Below are positions 60,001 through 64,000 of a stretch of 64,000 bases of DNA, in pieces; position 1 is the first letter of the stretch; each line of letters opens with the position of its first letter. Both the position numbers and the translations under genes were made by a program. The stretch covers positions 1,736,001-1,800,000 of the forward strand of contig OX044357.1 of the NCBI GenBank assembly GCA_943846675.1. Direction: 5' to 3'. A model generated the notes under the pieces. It saw only the letters and a list, made by a program, of their open reading frames with translations, was not told where the DNA came from and did no database searches. The DNA is from UBA987 sp002292105. GTDB lineage: Bacteria > Bacteroidota > Bacteroidia > NS11-12g > UBA9320.

Positions 60001-61474
60001 TCGAACCCAAAAAGTTAGCATAATCATATAAGCTTAAGTTCTTAGTACGCTCAAGCATATAAAACTTATAGAGCTTATCGATTGGATGGTAACGCATCAT
60101 GTTACCGCGCGTTATCTTTTCGTAATTGTACTCTTTAAAATAGTTTTTGGACAAGAACAATGCTCTTTCCTCATCAATGAGCATATCGAAGTCAATTTTC
60201 GGCTCCTCCATTTTCCAGATGACTTGATCTACAAGAATCTCAATGTTATGATCTGAATCATAAAACGGAGCTTGCTCTATCCCCTTTTGACCACGCAATA
60301 GGGAAAGTCTTTTGTTTCTATCGTCGAAGGACAATTGAACGCGTGGATGGTAAATCTCTCCACTATCTGTGTAGATGGTCACCTCAGTTTGTAGCGAATT
60401 GATTTTACCATCAGCCATTGTAAAAACGTTGGCTTTTGCTTCAACTATTAACTTTTCTTCATAGTAGAATTCAAAAATAGCCTTGTTCTCCTCGCTGCCG
60501 CGACCTTGAATTCGAGCCCCATCCATGGCAAATCCGCCTTTAAATACAATGTTGCCAGACTCAAAGCTTTTAATTGTTAAATCATCGCTAAAAGAAATAA
60601 ACTTTGGATAGCGTGAGTCACTAAAATCATCGCCTTTGCGGTGAATGGTACGTGCAGAAACTTTGTCTTCTAATTTACCCAGTGTCTTACCATCAAGCAC
60701 TCCGGCGTACTGAAACTCAACCGTGTCAATTTTCAACCCAGGCGAAGTCATGTCAATTTCGTACTTATCAAATTCAGCAAAAGCCTTAACAGCAGATATC
60801 CCTACCCGCTCCCAGTCTATAAGTCCCTTACTACCAACCCATTGATTAGTCAGAATGTTATATTTACCTGACGTCTCACGGACGATTAGTGAGTCATCTG
60901 GACCATGACATATTAAGTCTACGTTGGTTAATTCAATACTTACATTGGCACCAGTGTATATAAACTTGTAGTCGGTATTTGAAAACTGCCAATTTTTACT
61001 TGCATCTGCATACAACGTGTTGGATTTGAACAAATCATACGACGTTTTAAGCACAATTAAATACGCTCGGCGATTTTTCTTTATCAATTTGTATTGGTTT
61101 AACAACCAATCGTCAAACTTCTCTTCAGACACGCGTGAGTTGCTATCTTTACCAGCAACAAGGGTGCGCATATACAATTCGAAATCGGGTTTGATTTTAA
61201 ACTTTTTTAACGCCATGTATTCAGCAAGTCTGATGACTATGCCTTCTTGGTCTTCTGTATAAACCCCAGTCTCCCATTGCGCTTGAAATGCTTCATAGGT
61301 TTTTTCAACGTCTTTGTCCTTTAGTTTCTTAACGTGATCGCCAAGCTCACCGATAAATATATCTGGATTTTTGCTAAAGCCCCTTGTTTGGCTAAATACA
61401 AAACCAGTGCCTAATATGAGTAGCAGGCAAGTAGAGAGCACATAACGCCAAACGCGTAGGTTATCGAGTTTCAT
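57038..61474 (-). CDS. Large exported protein of unknown function (1478 residues)
   Basis: A 1478-residue protein with a signal peptide or anchor (VLSTCLLLILGTGFVFSQ, about 12-29). The first 130 residues are helical and charged; from about 150 to 1380 the sequence is strand-rich, with recurring units of the form G-x-hydrophobic-x-D or N (SGNIVFKGGFAMDGARIQGRG, GKGHGDIDISMSEEGFYAKG). This resembles the elongated beta-jellyroll or AsmA/TamB-like lipid-transfer proteins, but I cannot assign a family. Its 4-nt overlap with plsY and position after prmA (6 bp) put it in a phospholipid operon, so a role in lipid or envelope assembly is a reasonable guess. Confidence 0.75.
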   Translation of the reverse strand: MKLDNLRVWRYVLSTCLLLILGTGFVFSQTRGFSKNPDIFIGELGDHVKKLKDKDVEKTYEAFQAQWETGVYTEDQEGIVIRLAEYMALKKFKIKPDFELYMRTLVAGKDSNSRVSEEKFDDWLLNQYKLIKKNRRAYLIVLKTSYDLFKSNTLYADASKNWQFSNTDYKFIYTGANVSIELTNVDLICHGPDDSLIVRETSGKYNILTNQWVGSKGLIDWERVGISAVKAFAEFDKYEIDMTSPGLKIDTVEFQYAGVLDGKTLGKLEDKVSARTIHRKGDDFSDSRYPKFISFSDDLTIKSFESGNIVFKGGFAMDGARIQGRGSEENKAIFEFYYEEKLIVEAKANVFTMADGKINSLQTEVTIYTDSGEIYHPRVQLSFDDRNKRLSLLRGQKGIEQAPFYDSDHNIEILVDQVIWKMEEPKIDFDMLIDEERALFLSKNYFKEYNYEKITRGNMMRYHPIDKLYKFYMLERTKNLSLYDYANFLGSKKENLYPQVIGLANEGFIYYDTETEEIEIKEKLLNYYKNHWKLADYDILRFSSVIGKRPNATLNLVNYDLEVQGVRAFQFSDSQYVIAYPKEQFVRIKNNRRLQFDGKVTAGRFDFFGDQFDFSYENFTITSEKIDSLKLWFPDTINQKFLIPVKSVLRDIHGTIYIDRSNNKSGLTDYPEYPRFVSTAPSVIAYDKKNIHNGTYNKDVFRFEVDPFDIDSLDNFTIAGLKFPGNFVSGGILPEFRYEASIMKDYSLGFTRANPPGGYTMYEGKGHGDIDISMSEEGFYAKGEIDYEGAKLESNKILMTPDSTNAEVELYEIKKSAKYPRLIANDVLSHWLPKEDKMYINTKQHEVDIFDDGQVFEGNLLQTPNTLSGNGELRWDNAVLASADMRFNPIHADADVSDIKIGDVDAGMISFVSTNVRSHIDFEKRTGDFRANEMGHLTQFPYNQFASTMDEFKWDMDKKTILLTPTGRQKSKEYVFKSQNASQHGLVFQSTKALFDMNDGIIYAEEVPYIDVADSRVFPSDGKVTIEKDAVLRPLENAKMLANRDNKYHELYDCKLWVEGRLSIAGNGYYVYKDKYQTGQVIFFDKMRVLKDTSTIQASGYISDTLGFAISPKIGYKGTADMSSKEQFLSFKGFVKPLHTYKDIVSQWFRYLDQPDPTNIIVNASEPRNSDRRKLNIGISLSPNDSVAVYPNFFGSKFSFTDQDISIDTGVFFYDELQSAFVVGDSNKLLNGALRGNTLTFSDDSKDIRAEGEFDFGLKLHENFSARTVGEAVRGEDDSTFTFKTLMALDMELPDECWLRMLEVFSEKSGDAKGISVDDPIVKRNIAELVTDEKKYAKVIQELSEFGEVKQIDELKKDFFISNMEFYYSHTLNAFVSKTPIDLAVVHGKQINKRLNAYTIIEKRRSGTRIALYFEITKYDYFYFEFQRGNLFVYSTDKDFNLILRQRAGKVNERGYTVRPSSPLKVTKHVDIIDALDE

Positions 61475-61480
61475 TTAATT

Positions 61481-62305
61481 CTATATTTTTTTATACAACA
61501 AGCTTTCCCAATCCTTTTTGGAAATATTGCGGACAAGTTCAAAACCTAAATCCGTAGTTGCTTTATCTATTTCTTCCAAATCAAAATTCAAAAACCCTGC
61601 CAGTATTAGATGTCCACCTGTTGATGTATGTTCAGCAAGATGAGGTAAAAGCCCCATATTGATGTTTTTGGTGATATTCGACAAAACAACCTCAAACCTC
61701 TGTGAAGGTATTGCCTCGTGACTACCATGTAGAAATGAAACGTTACTGACCGAATTATATTTCACATTCTCTTTTGCGTTATCCACCGAGTTTTGATCAT
61801 AATCAATTCCGATTACTTCTTTTGCGCCCAAAAGACTGCTCAAAAATGCCAACACTCCTGTGCCTGTTCCCATGTCTAATACAAGTTTGTCTTTGATATA
61901 AGTCGTTAGCATCATCTCAATCATCAGTTGGGTAGTTTCATGATGCCCGGTGCCGAATGACATCTGAGGCTGGATAATGACTTCAAACGGTATGCCTTGT
62001 TTAGTCTCGTGAAATGGCGACCTCACATAAACCTGATCGTCTACGAGTATGGGTTCGTAATGCTTTTCCCATTCTTCATTCCAATTCTTATCCTGGACCT
62101 CTGCATACTTGAAATTGTTTTCCATGCCATACTTGGCCAGCGTATCGTACAAGGTTTTATGCGCAAAAAGCGACTTAGGAATATATCCTTTTAGCGACAT
62201 CCCTTCTTCCCAAACACCTTCATAATCAAGGTTAACGAGCTCTGCGGTAATAATCTCTTTGCGTTCGTCAAGAACGGGTATTGTCACTTCAATATATGCT
62301 TCCAT
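61481..62305 (-). CDS. prmA: Ribosomal protein L11 methyltransferase
   Basis: PrmA methylates ribosomal protein L11. This 274-residue protein has the SAM-binding motif VLDMGTGTGVLAFLSSLLGA, an acidic loop GIDYDQNSV, the FGTGHHETTQLM motif and a SNITKN motif in place of the usual NxxA. I chose the ATG at 62305; a start at 62332 adds nine hydrophobic residues. It is the first gene of the plsY operon. Confidence 0.93.
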   Translation of the reverse strand: MEAYIEVTIPVLDERKEIITAELVNLDYEGVWEEGMSLKGYIPKSLFAHKTLYDTLAKYGMENNFKYAEVQDKNWNEEWEKHYEPILVDDQVYVRSPFHETKQGIPFEVIIQPQMSFGTGHHETTQLMIEMMLTTYIKDKLVLDMGTGTGVLAFLSSLLGAKEVIGIDYDQNSVDNAKENVKYNSVSNVSFLHGSHEAIPSQRFEVVLSNITKNINMGLLPHLAEHTSTGGHLILAGFLNFDLEEIDKATTDLGFELVRNISKKDWESLLYKKI

Positions 62306-62390
62306 AAGAATTGTAAGCAATATTAAAAGCACGATGTTGAATTACCGTATGGAGTGGTTTAATTGTTGATATCCTTACGCTAATTTGGAA

Positions 62391-62610
62391 GGATTGAAGG
62401 ATTGAAGGATTGAAGGATTGAAGGATTGAAGGATTGAAGGATTGAATGAGTGAATGTGGAATGAGTGAATGAGTGAATGAATGTTTGAAAAACAGAATTC
62501 TAGTCCTGCGTCTTTAGTCAATCAGTCCAGAGTCAAAATATTTTCAACTTTCAATTTTCAACTATCAATTTTCAACTATCAGCTATCAGCTATCAGCTAT
62601 CAATTAACAA
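62391..62610. repeat. Composite 8-bp/7-bp repeat element (copy 2)
   Basis: The 294-bp gap has no gene. Seven exact GGATTGAA units (62391-62446) are followed by TGAGTGAA-type units. The core at 62491-62527 is a 33/37 match to 42899-42935. Then ten 7-bp units run from 62541 to 62610, alternating TTTTCAA, CTTTCAA, CTATCAA, CTATCAG and similar. The last units include the stop codon of the T9SS gene at 62600. Confidence 0.9.
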
Positions 62611-64000
62611 CTAGTCTCAGAACCGAAGTACGACTGCCTTGATTTGCCTTCAAGATATACAAACCATTCGAAAGCTGCTTGTTGCGTAAGTCGATGGTGT
62701 ACTCTCCTAACCCTTCATCTAAAGTTTGGCTAAATACCTCTCGGCCTTCTGAATTGTAAATGTTTATATCAACATGATTAAAACCATCTGCAAGCTTTAG
62801 TGTAAATAAGCCCGAATTGGGGTTGGGATAAACGTTAATAGTGGAGTTGTCTATGTTTTGAACGGCCGCTGAGTTAATAGTTATTGTTTTTGTAACCGTA
62901 TCTATACAATCAAATGGAGACGCCACCATTAACGAAACATTGTAGTTACCGTCGTCGTAATAATGATGTTCAACATCAGTACCCATTGAGGTATCTGTTC
63001 CGTCATCGAATTCCCATATGTACTGGCCTTGATCAATTAGGCGAGAAGCAAAAGTGACATCTCTCCACGTGACTTGGTAATCATAGTTGGCGTCCGGCAT
63101 AATCCGCCAATGAACCATATGATCCGTTTTACCTGTCAAACAGCCTTTATTGTCTATTTCGTAGGATACTTGAACATCTTCTGCCAATGGGTCAAGACTT
63201 AATGCATCACCACGACTTATCTCATTTCCTTCGTTATCATACCATATCACCGTCCCAACATCAGTTGAAACCTCTAATGTAGGCACCTGCATATCGCATG
63301 CTTGGGTATCTAAGGTCGAAGATTGAATTTTCCCAAATGGTATTGCCGTATAGTTCCATTGGTGTCTAACAGAGTCAATGCAGTTTCCTTGGTAGGTTTG
63401 AAGATAATATGTTTCAGATTTAACAATGCTAGAGAACAAGACTAATTTACCTTTAGTTATCAATTTTCCACCAACAGCACTGTCGTACCAGTCAATATTT
63501 CCAGGAATATCTTTATACTCCACAATGATATCCTCTCCAACACACGCCTCTTGATCAGCTATAGAAGACAATGTTGGGAAGTGGTTTACGGTTACCTTGA
63601 TCGGCAGTCTACTACTAGGACAAATCCCATTATACGCGTCGACATATCGATAATAAGTTCCTCGTTCATTTGGTGTAAAGGTCAATGTTGTATCACCAGT
63701 AGCAATTGGGTTTCCGCCAGCAGCTACATCATACCAACGCAATGTATTGGCACCCGTTGCTTTTAACGTAATATCACCGTCTAACAAGCATATTGCGGTG
63801 TCTGAACTAATTTTTGGTTCGTCTGGAGCAAAGGCGTTACTAACAAATGCGTTTACTTTTACCCTACCTGCATGAGAACAATTACCGTTAACCGTTTTGG
63901 CATAAAAGAACGTGTCTTGTGTCAGCGGACCAACTTGGAAAAAATCACCCGTATGGTTCGAAATTAGCGTAGTAGAATCAACGTACCACCGCGTTGAACC
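62600..64000 (-). CDS. Secreted Ig/PKD-domain protein with T9SS type A sorting domain (5' end cut)
   Basis: The frame is open from the right edge of the window; 466 residues are visible. Repeated Ig-like units of the type seen in Bacteroidota adhesins follow each other (LRWYDVAAGGNPIATGDTTL, IDWYDSAVGGKLITKG, VIWYDNEGNEISRGDALSLD). A PKD domain (YIWEFDDGTDTSMG, HYYDDGNYNVSLMVASP) and a type A sorting domain (NVYPNPNSGLFTLKL, LSNGLYILKANQG) end the protein. It should be surface-exposed or secreted through the type IX system. A start at 63787 is not needed, because coding continues upstream. Confidence 0.9.
   Translation of the reverse strand, partial: GSTRWYVDSTTLISNHTGDFFQVGPLTQDTFFYAKTVNGNCSHAGRVKVNAFVSNAFAPDEPKISSDTAICLLDGDITLKATGANTLRWYDVAAGGNPIATGDTTLTFTPNERGTYYRYVDAYNGICPSSRLPIKVTVNHFPTLSSIADQEACVGEDIIVEYKDIPGNIDWYDSAVGGKLITKGKLVLFSSIVKSETYYLQTYQGNCIDSVRHQWNYTAIPFGKIQSSTLDTQACDMQVPTLEVSTDVGTVIWYDNEGNEISRGDALSLDPLAEDVQVSYEIDNKGCLTGKTDHMVHWRIMPDANYDYQVTWRDVTFASRLIDQGQYIWEFDDGTDTSMGTDVEHHYYDDGNYNVSLMVASPFDCIDTVTKTITINSAAVQNIDNSTINVYPNPNSGLFTLKLADGFNHVDINIYNSEGREVFSQTLDEGLGEYTIDLRNKQLSNGLYILKANQGSRTSVLRLVVN

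Noticed and set aside
62391..62480. Tandem GGATTGAA units resembling a CRISPR-like array
   Set aside because: Units are 8 bp with no spacers of 25-40 bp, and no cas genes are near.
1..64000. tRNA, rRNA or riboswitch
   Set aside because: Reading the gaps showed no cloverleaf, no CCA-ended arm and no recognisable riboswitch core; a covariance search would be needed for certainty.

Overview
The window is a chromosomal segment of a Bacteroidota bacterium, most likely from or near the order Flavobacteriales. The evidence is two proteins ending in type IX secretion (T9SS) type A sorting domains, a protein ending in a gliding-motility/T9SS type B domain, a PorP/SprF-like protein, a TonB-dependent receptor with a carboxypeptidase-regulatory N-terminus, families typical of this phylum (DUF6090, DUF1361, DUF4173, DUF6265, DUF1572), and several promoters of the Bacteroidota form TAnnTTTG. 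Genus and species cannot be read from the sequence. I see no rRNA, tRNA, prophage, CRISPR array or intact insertion sequence. The gene at each window edge is cut.

Layout. 1-6.8 kb: MBL/rhodanese protein, NAD(P)H-hydrate repair enzyme, DinB-like protein, release factor 3, lipoprotein cyclophilin and an alpha/beta hydrolase. 6.9-9.5 kb: two secreted barrel-like proteins around an unusual HTH regulator. 9.6-12.8 kb: a probable metal (copper?) operon with a Cys-rich exported protein, a TonB receptor and an HMA protein. 12.8-15.9 kb: an ECF-like sigma factor without a usual start codon, its overlapping membrane-barrel partner, and a glycosyltransferase. 16-21.3 kb: cysteine synthase/CBS protein, a substrate-binding-like protein, and a tRNA maturation operon (CCA-adding enzyme, pRiA4b-like protein, MiaA). 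21.4-26.1 kb: PorP-like protein, tandem 391-residue paralogues and a second HTH regulator of the same family. 26.1-29.2 kb: DUF6090 protein, dicarboxylate symporter and two broken genes meeting head to head. 29.2-36.5 kb: MBL hydrolase, Met-sulfoxide reductase, AtoE transporter, membrane protein, MiaE, and a GT39/PAP2 pair. 36.6-42.8 kb: a run of membrane proteins with a small winged-helix regulator and two matching palindromes, ending in diacylglycerol kinase. 43-50.7 kb: YkuK, LuxC-type reductase, PurC, an NHL T9SS cargo, a DEAD-box helicase, a second MiaE and a DinB protein. 50.7-64 kb: T9SS proteins, lipoproteins, ABC-F ATPase, ClpS, PlsY, a 1478-residue unknown exported protein and PrmA.

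The most unusual structure is intergenic. Several gaps hold arrays of degenerate 7-bp repeats, and two of them (about 42.8-43.2 kb and 62.4-62.6 kb) are composite elements sharing 8-bp repeats, a conserved core of about 37 bp and 7-bp repeats. Other leads are the sigma factor start, the operator pair around the winged-helix gene, several apparently leaderless promoters, the paired HTH-regulator/envelope loci and the 1478-residue protein in the plsY operon. I see no clear defence or biosynthetic system.
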